From UBA967 sp044375555 (GTDB lineage Bacteria > Verrucomicrobiota > Verrucomicrobiia > Chthoniobacterales > Terrimicrobiaceae), in assembly GCA_044375555.1 (NCBI GenBank), contig JBILML010000002.1:62001-126000 (forward strand): 64,000 nt of DNA, given 5' to 3'. Below are positions 51,768-61,311 of the stretch, one piece after another (position 1 is the first letter of the stretch; the number at the start of each line of letters is the position of its first letter). The notes below the pieces were generated by a model, which saw only the letters and a list, made by a program, of their open reading frames with translations, had not been told where the DNA came from and did no database searches. The position numbers were made by a program, and so were the translations under genes.

Positions 51768-52364
51768 TCAGTTCGCGTATTTCACCGAGCAACCATAGGG
51801 ATCGGTCTTCGCGGTCGAGACGGGCTTGCCGGCCAAAACCTCGTCCAGCGCGGCGGCGACATAATTTTTCGCGCCAGCAATGTCGCCGGGGTTGGTGGAT
51901 TTTTTGTCATCGATCGCGCCGTGGTAAACGAGGACGCCATTGGCATCGATCACATACATATCGGGGGTGACTTTGGCGCCGTAGGTTTTGCCGACCTCGC
52001 CGGTTTCATCAAGGAGGTAGGCTGTGGCGGCGGATTGGGTCTCGGTGCATTTTTTTGCGGCTCCGGCGGCGTCGGTGTGGCCTTGCTTGCCGGGAGCGGA
52101 GGAGCAGATCGAAAGCCAGGTGACGCCTTTCGCGGTGGCGTCGGCTTGGAGTTTTTGCATGTTTCCCGAGCCGTAATGTTTCGCGACAAAGGGGCAGTTG
52201 TGGTTCACCCACTCGAGCACGACGACTTTGCCTTTGAAGTCGGAGAGGGAGACTTTTTTACCTGAGCAATCGGTAAGCGAAAAGTCGGGGGCGGGTTGGC
52301 CGATTTGGACTTCGGCTTGGACGATGGTGACGGCGGCCAGTAATAAGAAGAGGGCTTTTTTCAT
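51768..52364 (-). CDS. Exported peroxiredoxin/thioredoxin-fold (redoxin) protein
   Basis: A 198-aa protein with a signal peptide (about 1-17). An AhpC/TSA-like thioredoxin fold follows: IGQPAPDFSLTDCSG, then VVLEWVNHNCPFVAKHY with the likely redox cysteine, and YGAKVTPDMYVIDANGVLVY. The ENxxCPF-type active site matches the single-cysteine thioredoxin-like group seen in many PVC genomes. It probably reduces a peroxide or disulfide in the periplasm. Confidence 0.85.
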   Translation of the reverse strand: MKKALFLLLAAVTIVQAEVQIGQPAPDFSLTDCSGKKVSLSDFKGKVVVLEWVNHNCPFVAKHYGSGNMQKLQADATAKGVTWLSICSSAPGKQGHTDAAGAAKKCTETQSAATAYLLDETGEVGKTYGAKVTPDMYVIDANGVLVYHGAIDDKKSTNPGDIAGAKNYVAAALDEVLAGKPVSTAKTDPYGCSVKYAN

Positions 52365-52550
52365 AGGCCACCATCAATGCACGGGCTCGTGCCGAGCGCA
52401 AGAGGGGTGAAGAAATTTTAGAAAAAACACTCAGGGCCGTGGCGGAGCGGCAATCCATTCGGGGGCGGCGATGCCAATGCCGAAGCGGCTCAAGGGGCGG
52501 GGTAGCGGGTTTTGTTTGTCCAACACGGCTCCAATCCCGATGGTGGAGTC

Positions 52551-53549
52551 ATGGATTTGTATCACTCGTTTTTGCGCCCGCTGCTTTTCTGCCTGCCTGC
52601 CGAGGCCGCCCACAACCTCGCGTTGATGGGCCTGCGCACCACGCCGCGCATAGTTTTAAAAGGTGCCTTTGGCCCCGTGCCTCAGGACCCGGTGCGGCTT
52701 TTTGGGTTGAATTTCCCCAACCGCGTCGGCCTTGGCGCCGGGATGGATAAAAATGCCTCCGCCCTCGGCGCGTGGGCGGCGATGGGCTTCGGCTTCATCG
52801 AGGCGGGAACAGTCACCGCGCTTGCCCAGCCCGGAAATCCCAAGCCGCGCTGTTTTCGCTTCCCCGCGCAGAGCGCTTTGATCAATCGCATGGGCTTCAA
52901 TAACGCCGGCGCCAGCGTGATCGCCCGGCGGCTCGCAAAACTCAAATCCTCCCGCCGCTGGCCCTCCGTGCCGGTGGGCATCAACATCGGCAAGTCGAAG
53001 GTGACGCCGAACGACCAAGCGGCCTCCGACTACGCGACGAGTTTCCGGCTTCTGCTGCCCTTCGGCGATTACTTCACGATCAATGTCAGCTCGCCAAATA
53101 CCCCCGAGCTCCGCGCCCTGCAGGAGCGCGACTCACTGGTTCGCATCATTCGCAGCCTGCGCGAGGTGAATGCCGCCAAGCCGGTGCTGGTAAAAATCGC
53201 GCCCGACCTCGATGAGGCCCAACTTGCCGAGATCGCCGATGTCGCCAACTCCGAGGGCCTCGCCGGCCTCATCGCCACCAACACCACGCTCGATCAAAGC
53301 GCCGTCCCGCCCGAGGCGCGGCAGCAGGGCGGACTCAGTGGCGCCCCGCTTACCCGCCGCTCGACCGAGATTCTTAAAACCCTACGCCGACACACCTCGC
53401 TCCCGATCATTGCTTCCGGCGGCGTAATGACCGGCGCGGATGCCCGCGAGAAAATCGATGCCGGCGCGAGCCTCGTCCAAGTTTACACGGGCTTCGTTTA
53501 CTCAGGCCCCGCCTTGATCCGGGAGATTACTACCGCGCTGGCCGCGTAG
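52551..53549 (+). CDS. pyrD: Dihydroorotate dehydrogenase (quinone), class 2
   Basis: A 332-aa class 2 DHODH, which oxidises dihydroorotate to orotate at the membrane with FMN and quinone in pyrimidine synthesis. A membrane-associating N-terminal helix (YHSFLRPLLFCLPAEAAH) is followed by the FMN barrel: GLGAGMDKNASAL, NRMGFNNAGA, VSSPNTPELR with the class 2 catalytic serine, and IIASGGVMTGADAREKIDAG. I chose the ATG at 52551, with GGAG upstream. An in-frame ATG at 52512 is possible but unlikely. Confidence 0.94.
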   Translation: MDLYHSFLRPLLFCLPAEAAHNLALMGLRTTPRIVLKGAFGPVPQDPVRLFGLNFPNRVGLGAGMDKNASALGAWAAMGFGFIEAGTVTALAQPGNPKPRCFRFPAQSALINRMGFNNAGASVIARRLAKLKSSRRWPSVPVGINIGKSKVTPNDQAASDYATSFRLLLPFGDYFTINVSSPNTPELRALQERDSLVRIIRSLREVNAAKPVLVKIAPDLDEAQLAEIADVANSEGLAGLIATNTTLDQSAVPPEARQQGGLSGAPLTRRSTEILKTLRRHTSLPIIASGGVMTGADAREKIDAGASLVQVYTGFVYSGPALIREITTALAA

Positions 53550-53661
53550 TTTTTTTCGAATCCGGCAAAAACCTTCTTGCCTAACTGAGGCGAATCCCTA
53601 ATTTCCCCTTCCCGCCGAAAGTCGGGATTCCAAAAACAATCAACAGATCTTTTAAACAAAT

Positions 53662-53976
53662 ATGGCAGCAACTGCACAAAAAATTCGAATCCGCCTGAAG
53701 GCATTCGATTATCGCATTCTCGACGCCTCGGCCTCTGAGATTGTGGAAACCGCGAAGCGCACCGGCTCGAAAGTCACGGGCCCAATCCCTCTTCCGACCC
53801 GCATCGAGCGTTTCACCGTCAACCGCTCCCCGCACGTGGACAAAAAATCCATGGATCAATTTGAGATCCGCACCCACAAGCGCCTCCTCGATATCGTCGA
53901 GCCCACTTCCAAAACCGTCGATGAACTCCGTAAGCTGAATCTTCCAGCCGGCGTCGACATCACCATCAAAATCTAA
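53662..53976 (+). CDS. rpsJ: 30S ribosomal protein S10
   Basis: A 104-aa S10 protein of the small subunit head, also NusE in transcription antitermination. Recognisable segments are KIRIRLKAFDYRILDAS, GPIPLPTRIERFTVNRSPHVDK and RTHKRLLDIVEPTSKTVDEL. The leader (53550-53661) has a weak TTGCCT...TAATTT promoter candidate. It is followed after 5 bp by rplC. Confidence 0.96.
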   Translation: MAATAQKIRIRLKAFDYRILDASASEIVETAKRTGSKVTGPIPLPTRIERFTVNRSPHVDKKSMDQFEIRTHKRLLDIVEPTSKTVDELRKLNLPAGVDITIKI

Positions 53977-53981
53977 CCGCC

Positions 53982-54623
53982 ATGAGCATCGGACTTCTCG
54001 GAAAAAAAATCGGCATGACCCGTATCTACGACGATAAAGGTCGTGTGACACCCGCCACCGTCATCGAAGCCGGCGGAAATCGCATTCTTCAGGTCAAGGC
54101 GACCGACAAGGAAGGCTACTCGGCCGTCCAAGTCGGCTACGGCGACCAAAAGCCCCAGCGTGTGAGCAAGGCCATGACCGGCCATTTCGCCAAATCCTCA
54201 TCCACTCCCAAGCGCTTCATCCGCGAGTTCCGTCTCGCCGACGGAGCCGCCGCGCCCGAGTCCGTCGACCTTCCGGTCACCGGCTTCGAGGTCGGCCAGT
54301 TCGTGGATGTCATCGGCCAATCGAAGGGCAAAGGCTTCCAAGGCACGATCAAGAGGCACAATTTCCACGGTCAGCCAATGACCCACGGTTCCACGATGCA
54401 CCGCCGAAACGGCGCCATCGGCAACCGCTCCACTCCGGGCCGTGTTTGGAAAAACATGGGCATGCCCGGCCACATGGGTGATGAGCGTGTCACAGTCCAA
54501 AACCTCCGCGTTCTCCAAGTGCGCGGCGAAGAAGGCGTGATTATCGTCGCGGGAGCGATCCCCGGCGCGAAAGGCACCTTCGTCGTGGTCCGTCCTTCCA
54601 AAAAGAAAACGGCCAAAAAGTAA
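53982..54623 (+). CDS. rplC: 50S ribosomal protein L3
   Basis: A 213-aa L3 protein of the large subunit, close to the peptidyl transferase centre. GLLGKKIGMTRIYDDKG at the start, RHNFHGQPMTHGSTMHRRNG and GRVWKNMGMPGHMG are typical. The methylated glutamine region is conserved. A terminator follows within 50 bp and no rplD comes next, so the usual S10 operon is interrupted here. Confidence 0.96.
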   Translation: MSIGLLGKKIGMTRIYDDKGRVTPATVIEAGGNRILQVKATDKEGYSAVQVGYGDQKPQRVSKAMTGHFAKSSSTPKRFIREFRLADGAAAPESVDLPVTGFEVGQFVDVIGQSKGKGFQGTIKRHNFHGQPMTHGSTMHRRNGAIGNRSTPGRVWKNMGMPGHMGDERVTVQNLRVLQVRGEEGVIIVAGAIPGAKGTFVVVRPSKKKTAKK

Positions 54624-54666
54624 TTTCTAAAATTTCCCGGCCAAGTGGTTGGGTGTTTTCATAGCG

Positions 54667-54699
54667 AATGCCTGTGGGGGAAACCTCACAGGCATTTTT
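54667..54699 (+). terminator. Rho-independent terminator after rplC
   Basis: AATGCCTGTG (54667-54676) pairs with CACAGGCATT (54687-54696), with GG/CC pairs inside and a short T-run after it. It is the clearest terminator in the window. Confidence 0.85.
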
Positions 54700-55050
54700 G
54701 CTTTTGGGATAGCCAAGGAAATCGACAGGGCTTGGCAACAGTGGCTCTGTGATCAAAACTTCTTCCCTTCGCACTTAACATCAAAATCCAACTACTTTTG
54801 GATTTCTGGAATGTAGCGCAGGCGTCTCGCCTGCGTGGGTAAGTCGTTCGATGGCAGGCGAGACGCCCGCCCTACAATAAAACCTCCGAAAGTCGCGGAG
54901 TCCGAAGCGTGGCAAGGTGATGGTGCCTTGCAGGGTTTGCGCGTCTTGGATCATTCGCCCAGCGGCTTGCCACTGGGCGAGTGCTGCCAAATACCCCGAG
55001 CTAATTTAAAAATGTAATCTGAGTATGGCCCGCAATCGCTGCTTTTGAGG
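54700..55050. other. Intergenic stretch between rplC terminator and gltD
   Basis: 351 bp without a credible gene. They hold a REP-like hairpin (54795-54896) and a hairpin CGCCCAG...CTGGGCG near 54957-54980 that may end gltD transcription. A short antisense ORF over the REP is translation of the repeat. Confidence 0.6.
54795..54896. repeat. REP-like dispersed hairpin element, copy 2
   Basis: 102 bp almost identical to 45022-45122, with the same inverted core and tail. Here it lies in a true intergenic space and disrupts nothing. Confidence 0.85.
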
Positions 55051-56544
55051 CTACGGAAGTTGGGTGGAGCCCATCAAGTGGCGGTCCACTTCGCGAGCGG
55101 CGCCTCGGCCTTCGTTGATCGCCCACACGACGAGCGATTGTCCGCGGCGGCAATCGCCGGCAGCGAAGACATTCGGGATATTTGTCGTGTATTTCTCGTG
55201 CTCGGCCTTGGCGTTTCCGCGCGGGTCGCGCTCGACGCCGAAGGATTCGAGGAGCGGTTGCTCGGGTCCGACAAAGCCCATCGCGAGAAGAACGAGGTCG
55301 GCAGGGACGATGCGCAGGGTGCCTTCGACATCCTTCGGCACGAATTGGCCCTGCTCGTTTTTCGCCCACTGGATGTTCACGATCTCGATACCAGTCACTT
55401 CGCCATTCGATCCATTCACGAAACGCTTGGCGGTCACTTCGTATTTGCGGGGATCCTCGCCTTGGATGGCGGCGGCTTCTTCTTGGCCGTAGTCCATTTT
55501 GTAAACCTTGGGCCATTCGGGCCAGGGGTTGTTCGCGGCGCGGGTGAGTGGTGGCTTGGGGAGGATTTCGAGTTGGGTGACGGATTTGCAGCCGTGCCGG
55601 AGCGAGGTGCCCACGCAGTCGGTGCCGGTGTCGCCGCCGCCGATCACGATCACATTTTTGCCAATGGCGTCAACGGGAGGGCGGTTGCCGTTCGGCGAGC
55701 CGTGGACGCGCAGGAAGCGGGTGTTTTCCGTAAGAAATTCCATCGCGTAGTGGACACCGGAAAGCTCGCGGCCGGGAATCGGAAGGTCGCGGGGCTTGGT
55801 GGCACCGGTGCAGATCACGACGGCGTCGAAGTCTTTTTTGAGCTGATCGGCGGTGATGTGCTTCCCGATTTCGACTCCGGTTTTGAAGACGATGCCCTCG
55901 TCCTCGAGGATTTTCACGCGGCGGTCCACGACCTTCAGCTTGTCGAGCTTCATGTTCGGGATGCCGTATTGGAGGAGGCCGCCGATGCGATCGGCGCGCT
56001 CGAATACGGTGACATGATGGCCGACCTTATTCAGTTGAGCGGCGCAGGCGAGACCAGCTGGTCCGGAGCCGACGACGGCCACTTTGCGGTTCGTGCGAAC
56101 CTCTGGCGGTTCGGGCACGACCCAGCCTTCTTCAAAGCCCTTGTCGATGATGGCGGCCTCGATGGTTTTGATGGCCACAGCCGGCTCGATGATGCCGAGC
56201 GTGCAGGAGCCTTCGCAGGGAGCGGGACAGACGCGACCGGTGAACTCGGGGAAGTTGTTCGTCTTGTGGAGTCGGTCGAGCGCTTCCCGCCAGAGGCCGC
56301 GGTAAACGAGGTCGTTCCACTCGGGAATGAGGTTGTTGACCGGGCATCCGCTGGCCATGCCGGAGAGAAGTTTTCCGGTGTGGCAAAATGGAATGCCGCA
56401 ATCCATGCAGCGAGCGCCTTGGACTTTGAGTTTTTCCTCGGGCATGTGCTCGTGGAACTCGTCCCAATTTTTGATGCGGCTGCGCGGCGCGATGTCCGTG
56501 GCGACCTCGCGGTCGTATTCGATAAATCCAGTTGGTTTTCCCAT
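55051..56544 (-). CDS. gltD: Glutamate synthase (NADPH) small subunit
   Basis: A 497-aa flavoprotein that carries electrons from NAD(P)H to the large subunit. The N-terminal cysteine clusters are CMDCGIPFCH and PAPCEGSC, expected iron-sulfur ligands. An FAD dinucleotide fold follows, with GSGPAGLACAAQL, and an NADPH fold with VIGGGDTGTDCVG. The closing ATGAINEGRGAA-like region reads FAAGDCRRGQSLVVWA. It starts 14 bp after gltB, so the two form one operon. Confidence 0.95.
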   Translation of the reverse strand: MGKPTGFIEYDREVATDIAPRSRIKNWDEFHEHMPEEKLKVQGARCMDCGIPFCHTGKLLSGMASGCPVNNLIPEWNDLVYRGLWREALDRLHKTNNFPEFTGRVCPAPCEGSCTLGIIEPAVAIKTIEAAIIDKGFEEGWVVPEPPEVRTNRKVAVVGSGPAGLACAAQLNKVGHHVTVFERADRIGGLLQYGIPNMKLDKLKVVDRRVKILEDEGIVFKTGVEIGKHITADQLKKDFDAVVICTGATKPRDLPIPGRELSGVHYAMEFLTENTRFLRVHGSPNGNRPPVDAIGKNVIVIGGGDTGTDCVGTSLRHGCKSVTQLEILPKPPLTRAANNPWPEWPKVYKMDYGQEEAAAIQGEDPRKYEVTAKRFVNGSNGEVTGIEIVNIQWAKNEQGQFVPKDVEGTLRIVPADLVLLAMGFVGPEQPLLESFGVERDPRGNAKAEHEKYTTNIPNVFAAGDCRRGQSLVVWAINEGRGAAREVDRHLMGSTQLP

Positions 56545-56558
56545 GGCTTAGTTCCTCC

Positions 56559-59500
56559 TTAGTTTCCTCCCACGCGAGAAAGATCGCGCGAATTGGCTTC
56601 GAATGCGGCGTTGATGGCTTCCTCGCCGTCCAAGCCATCGGCTTTGGCTTGGGCGATTGCCTCGAGCACGCGTTTGTAGTCGTGGGGGATCACCTTCACA
56701 AATTTCGGCAACAGGCTGTGGAAATCGGCAAGAACGGCTTGGCCGTGTTCGCTGCCGGTGAATTCGACATGGCGTTGGATCAACTCACGAAGTTCCTCGA
56801 TCTCGATGGGGTCTTCGAGTTTTTCCAAAGCGACCATGGCCTTGTTGCAACGCTTGGAAGCGAAGTCACCCGCCTCGTCGAGGATGTAGGCGAAACCGCC
56901 TGACATACCCGCTGCGAAGTTGCGGCCCGTGTTTCCGAGAACGACGACGCGGCCACCGGTCATGTATTCACAACCATGGTCGCCGAGTCCCTCGACGACG
57001 GCATTCACGCCGGAATTGCGGACGCCGAATCGCTCGCCGGCCATGCCGCGCAGGAAAACCTCGCCACGGGTGGCGCCGTAGAGGGCCACATTGCCGCAGA
57101 TGATGTTTTCCTCGGCCTTGAAGGTGGAGGCCTTCGGCGGATACAGGACGATTCGCCCTCCGCTGAGGCCCTTGCCGAGGTAGTCATTCGTATCGCCTTC
57201 GAGTTCGATCGTCATGCCGTGGGGCATGAACGCGCCGAGACTTTGGCCGGAGCTGCCTTGGAAGTGGAGATGGATCGTATCGGCGGGCAAACCGGCGGCG
57301 CCGTATTTGCGGGTCACCTCGTTGCCGATGATGGTGCCGACGACGCGGTTGATGTTTTTCACCGGCAGAGTGGCGCGAACTTTCTCGCCTCGCTCGATGG
57401 CGGGCTTGCAGATGTCCATCAGCACGGTCATGTCGAGCGACTTGGCGATGCCGTGATCCTGTTCGAGTTGGCAGTAGCGGCCAACCTCGGGGCCGACTGC
57501 TGGCGAGTAAAGAAGCGGCGAGAGATCGAGTCCGCGCGCCTTCCAGTGGTCAACCGCCGTGCGGGCTTCGAGTTTGTCAACGCGGCCGACCATTTCCTGA
57601 ACGGTGCGGAAGCCGAGTTCGGCCATGATCTCGCGGAGTTCCTGCGCGATGAAACGCATGAAGTTCACAGCATGGGCGGGATCGCCGGTGAAGTTTTTGC
57701 GGAGCTCGGGATTCTGCGTGGCCACGCCCACCGGGCAGGTGTTCTTGTGGCAAACGCGCATCATGATGCAACCGAGCGTGACGAGCGGCGCGGTGGCGAA
57801 GCCGAATTCCTCGGCGCCAAGGAGCGCGGCGATGGCGACATCTCGGCCGGTCTTGAGCTGGCCGTCGGTCTCCACCGCGATGCGGCTGCGGAGGTTGTTC
57901 AGAACGAGCGTTTGGTGGGTTTCGGCGAGGCCGAGTTCCCATGGCATGCCCGCGTGCTTGATGCTCGAGAGCGGCGAGGCGCCAGTGCCGCCGTCGAAGC
58001 CGCTGATGAGAACGACATCGGCGTGGGCTTTGGCCACACCCGCAGCGATTGTGCCGACTCCGACTTCGGAGACGAGCTTCACAGAAATGCGCGCGGCGCG
58101 GTTGGCGTTTTTCAAGTCGTGGATCAGCTCGGCCAAATCCTCGATCGAATAGATATCATGGTGCGGCGGAGGCGAAATGAGGCCGACGCCGGGCGTGGTG
58201 CCGCGGGTCTTGGCGATCGAGGGATAAACCTTCGTGCCGGGCAGTTCGCCGCCCTCGCCGGGCTTCGCGCCTTGAGCCATTTTGATCTGAATCTCGCGGG
58301 CGTTGGTGAGGTAGTGGGCGGTAACGCCGAAACGGCCGGAGGCGACCTGCTTGATGGCGGAGTTCATCGAGTCGCCATTTTGCGACCAGGTGAAACGCTC
58401 GGGATCCTCGCCGCCCTCGCCGGTGTTGGATTTTCCGCCGAGGCGGTTCATCGCGATGGCGAGCGTCTCGTGGGCCTCTTTTGAGATCGAGCCGTAGCTC
58501 ATTGCGCCGGTTTTGAAACGGCGGACGATTTGCTCGACTGTCTCGACCTCTTCAATCGGAACGGGTGTGGTTTTTTTGAACTGAAGCAGGCCACGCAGGG
58601 TGAAATGGCGCTTATCCTGTTCGTTCACGAGCGCCGAGTATTTCTTGAAGGTCGCGAAATCGTCGGTGCGGACGGCTTTCTGGAGCGAGTGGATCGTCTC
58701 CGGATTGAAGAGGTGCTGCTCGCCGTCGTTGCGCCACTGGTAGTCTCCGCCGGGGTCGAGCGTGGGATTTACTGACTCGCCAGGGGGGTAGGCGCGGCGG
58801 TGGCGGCGGAAAAGCTCCTCCCCGATTTCCTTGAGCCCGATGCCTTGCACGCGGGATGGGGTCCAGCAGAAATACTTGTCCACGACCTCGTGGTTGATTC
58901 CGACGGCCTCGAAAATCTGCGCGCCGCGGTAGCTCTTGATCGTGGAGATGCCCATCTTGGCCATCGTCTTCACGACACCTTTCACAGCGGCCTTGATGAA
59001 ATTTTTCACCGCTTTTTTGTGATCCACGCCGGGGAGCATCCCCTGGCGGATCATGTCGTCGAGCGACTCGAAGGCGAGGTAGGGGTTGATGGCGCTGATG
59101 CCGTAGCCGAGCAGGAGGGCGAAGTGATGGACTTCGCGGGGTTCGCCCGACTCCAGCACGAAGCTGGCCTTCGTGCGTGTGCCGGCGCGGATGAGGTGGT
59201 GGTGCAAGCCCGCGACCGCAAGCAATGCCGGGATCGCCACATGGTCGCGGTCCACGCCGCGATCGCTGAGGATGATGATGTTTTTCCCTTCGGCGAGGGC
59301 TTTGTCGGCATCGGCGAAAAGCGTTTCCAACGCCTTCTCAAGGGCGTCCGGACCGGCCGAGGCCTCGAAAAGGATCGGGATGGTGACGGGACGGAAGTTC
59401 TTCGTGTCCACATGCCGGATTTGCTCGAGGGCGGAATTGTCAATGATCGGCTCGTCGAGCTTGATCATGCGGCAGCTCTCGGGCGTGGGGTCGAGGAGGT

Positions 59501-61166
59501 TGGCCTCGGAACCCAACATCGTTGTGGTCGCGGTGACGATTTCTTCGCGGATCGGGTCGATCGGTGGGTTCGTGACCTGCGCGAAGAGTTGCTTGAAGTA
59601 GTTATAGAGAAGAACCGGCTTGTCGGAGAGGACGGCGAGCGGGGTGTCGGTGCCCATCGAGCCGATGGGTTGAACCCCGTCGCGTGCCATCGGGCCGATG
59701 ATCACGCGCTGGTCTTCGAAGGTGTAACCAAACGCCTGCTGGCGCTGGAGGATCGTCTCATGGTCCGGCAGGTATTCGGCCGGCGGCTTTGGCAGGTCCG
59801 TGAGCAGGACATGGTTTTGATCGAGCCACTGACGGTAGGGGTGCTCGTGGATGATTTCGTTTTTGATCTCCTCATCGGAAATGATGCGGCCCTTCGAGGT
59901 GTCCACGAGGAACATGCGGCCAGGCTGGAGGCGGCCTTTTTGTTCGATCCGCTCGGGGGCGATCGGGAGCACACCGGTCTCGGAGGCCATGATGACGAGG
60001 CCGTCCTTGGTGACCCAATAGCGCGAGGGGCGCAGGCCGTTGCGGTCGAGCGTGGCGCCGATGACGGTGCCGTCGGTGAACGCCACAGAGGCCGGGCCGT
60101 CCCATGGCTCCATGAGGCAGGAGTGGTATTCGTAGAACGCACGCTTGTCGTCAGCCATGTTCTCGTTCAGCTCCCACGGCTCGGGAATCATCATCATCAC
60201 CGCGTGCGGCAAGGAGCGGCCGGAGAGGGTGAGAAGCTCGAGGCAGTTGTCGAACATCGACGAATCGGAGCCGTTGCTATTGATGACCGGCAGGATTTTT
60301 TTGATGTCGTTGCCGAAGACTTTGCTGGAAAGGCGAGCCTCGCGGGCGCGCATCCAATTCACATTGCCGCGCAGGGTGTTGATTTCGCCGTTGTGGGCTA
60401 TGAAGCGGTAGGGGTGCGAACGATCCCAGCTCGGGAAGGTATTCGTCGAGAAGCGCGAGTGGACGAGGCCGATGGCGGACTCGAAATCCTCGGATTTGAG
60501 GTCGAGAAAATAGCGGTCCACCTGCTCGGGCATGAGCATGCCTTTGTAGATCATCGTCCGGCTCGAGAGGCTCGGAATATACCAGACCTCATCCCCGCCG
60601 GCGGTGCGAATGAGGTGATGCGCGCGCTTGCGGATGACGAAAAGCTGGCGCTCGAAATCGAGAATGTCGGTGCAGCCGGCTTTGCGCTCGATGAACACCT
60701 GGCGCATGCGCGGCTCGCTCGCGAGGGCGGTGGCGCCCAGCATGGAGTTGTCCACGGCCAGTTCACGCCAGCCCAGAACGGCCAAGCCCTGCTCGGCGGC
60801 GACTTTTTCAAAGGTCTCCTGCGCAGCCTTGGCCTCGGCCTCTTCGGGCGAGCTGAAAACCACACCCGCGCCGTATTTTCCAAGCTCGGGAAGATGGATG
60901 CCCTGCTCCGCGCAGACGCGGCGGAGAAATTTGTCGGGCATTTGGGTGAGGATACCCGCTCCGTCGCCGGTGTTGTGCTCGGCACCAACCGCGCCGCGGT
61001 GGTCGAGGTTCAGCAAAATGGTCAACGCGTCCTTGACGATCGTGTGCGATTTTCGGCCATGGATATCTACGATGAAGCCGACGCCGCAGGCGTCATGCTC
61101 GAATGCCGGATCGTAAAGGCCCTGCTTGGGAGGCAGGCCGGTGAGGCGCTTTTTTTTGTTTTCCAT
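56559..61166 (-). CDS. gltB: Glutamate synthase (NADPH) large subunit
   Basis: A 1535-aa enzyme that converts glutamine and 2-oxoglutarate to two glutamates. The class II amidotransferase domain starts at C27 (HDACGVGFI) after a 26-residue propeptide. A central domain and FMN barrel follow, with GKSNTGEGGEDPERF and KPGEGGELPGTKVYPSIA. The 3Fe-4S cysteines lie in IMMRVCHKNTCPVGVATQ. The C-terminal GXGXG beta-helix contains GGRIVLYPP and GGFAYILDE. The length is normal. The 145 bp upstream (61167-61311) show no riboswitch that I recognise. Confidence 0.96.
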   Translation of the reverse strand: MENKKKRLTGLPPKQGLYDPAFEHDACGVGFIVDIHGRKSHTIVKDALTILLNLDHRGAVGAEHNTGDGAGILTQMPDKFLRRVCAEQGIHLPELGKYGAGVVFSSPEEAEAKAAQETFEKVAAEQGLAVLGWRELAVDNSMLGATALASEPRMRQVFIERKAGCTDILDFERQLFVIRKRAHHLIRTAGGDEVWYIPSLSSRTMIYKGMLMPEQVDRYFLDLKSEDFESAIGLVHSRFSTNTFPSWDRSHPYRFIAHNGEINTLRGNVNWMRAREARLSSKVFGNDIKKILPVINSNGSDSSMFDNCLELLTLSGRSLPHAVMMMIPEPWELNENMADDKRAFYEYHSCLMEPWDGPASVAFTDGTVIGATLDRNGLRPSRYWVTKDGLVIMASETGVLPIAPERIEQKGRLQPGRMFLVDTSKGRIISDEEIKNEIIHEHPYRQWLDQNHVLLTDLPKPPAEYLPDHETILQRQQAFGYTFEDQRVIIGPMARDGVQPIGSMGTDTPLAVLSDKPVLLYNYFKQLFAQVTNPPIDPIREEIVTATTTMLGSEANLLDPTPESCRMIKLDEPIIDNSALEQIRHVDTKNFRPVTIPILFEASAGPDALEKALETLFADADKALAEGKNIIILSDRGVDRDHVAIPALLAVAGLHHHLIRAGTRTKASFVLESGEPREVHHFALLLGYGISAINPYLAFESLDDMIRQGMLPGVDHKKAVKNFIKAAVKGVVKTMAKMGISTIKSYRGAQIFEAVGINHEVVDKYFCWTPSRVQGIGLKEIGEELFRRHRRAYPPGESVNPTLDPGGDYQWRNDGEQHLFNPETIHSLQKAVRTDDFATFKKYSALVNEQDKRHFTLRGLLQFKKTTPVPIEEVETVEQIVRRFKTGAMSYGSISKEAHETLAIAMNRLGGKSNTGEGGEDPERFTWSQNGDSMNSAIKQVASGRFGVTAHYLTNAREIQIKMAQGAKPGEGGELPGTKVYPSIAKTRGTTPGVGLISPPPHHDIYSIEDLAELIHDLKNANRAARISVKLVSEVGVGTIAAGVAKAHADVVLISGFDGGTGASPLSSIKHAGMPWELGLAETHQTLVLNNLRSRIAVETDGQLKTGRDVAIAALLGAEEFGFATAPLVTLGCIMMRVCHKNTCPVGVATQNPELRKNFTGDPAHAVNFMRFIAQELREIMAELGFRTVQEMVGRVDKLEARTAVDHWKARGLDLSPLLYSPAVGPEVGRYCQLEQDHGIAKSLDMTVLMDICKPAIERGEKVRATLPVKNINRVVGTIIGNEVTRKYGAAGLPADTIHLHFQGSSGQSLGAFMPHGMTIELEGDTNDYLGKGLSGGRIVLYPPKASTFKAEENIICGNVALYGATRGEVFLRGMAGERFGVRNSGVNAVVEGLGDHGCEYMTGGRVVVLGNTGRNFAAGMSGGFAYILDEAGDFASKRCNKAMVALEKLEDPIEIEELRELIQRHVEFTGSEHGQAVLADFHSLLPKFVKVIPHDYKRVLEAIAQAKADGLDGEEAINAAFEANSRDLSRVGGN

Positions 61167-61311
61167 GGTTTCCTTAAGTTAATCCCTTGCCCGCTCCGCC
61201 GAAGGGCGTGTCCAACGGGTCTTCGAAGCAAGCGGGGAAAAATACCCCTCCTCGGCAAAATCGCACAATCGTTTTTTGATGATTTTTTAGGGGCCGGAAA
61301 AACAGACCGGA

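Noticed and set aside
52431..52613. Short minus-strand ORF ahead of pyrD ending IGIGIAAPEWIAAPP-like
   Set aside because: It looks faintly protein-like, but half of it lies antisense in pyrD and nothing supports a gene.
61167..61311. Leader of gltB considered as a glutamine riboswitch
   Set aside because: I could not find a consistent conserved core or terminator.
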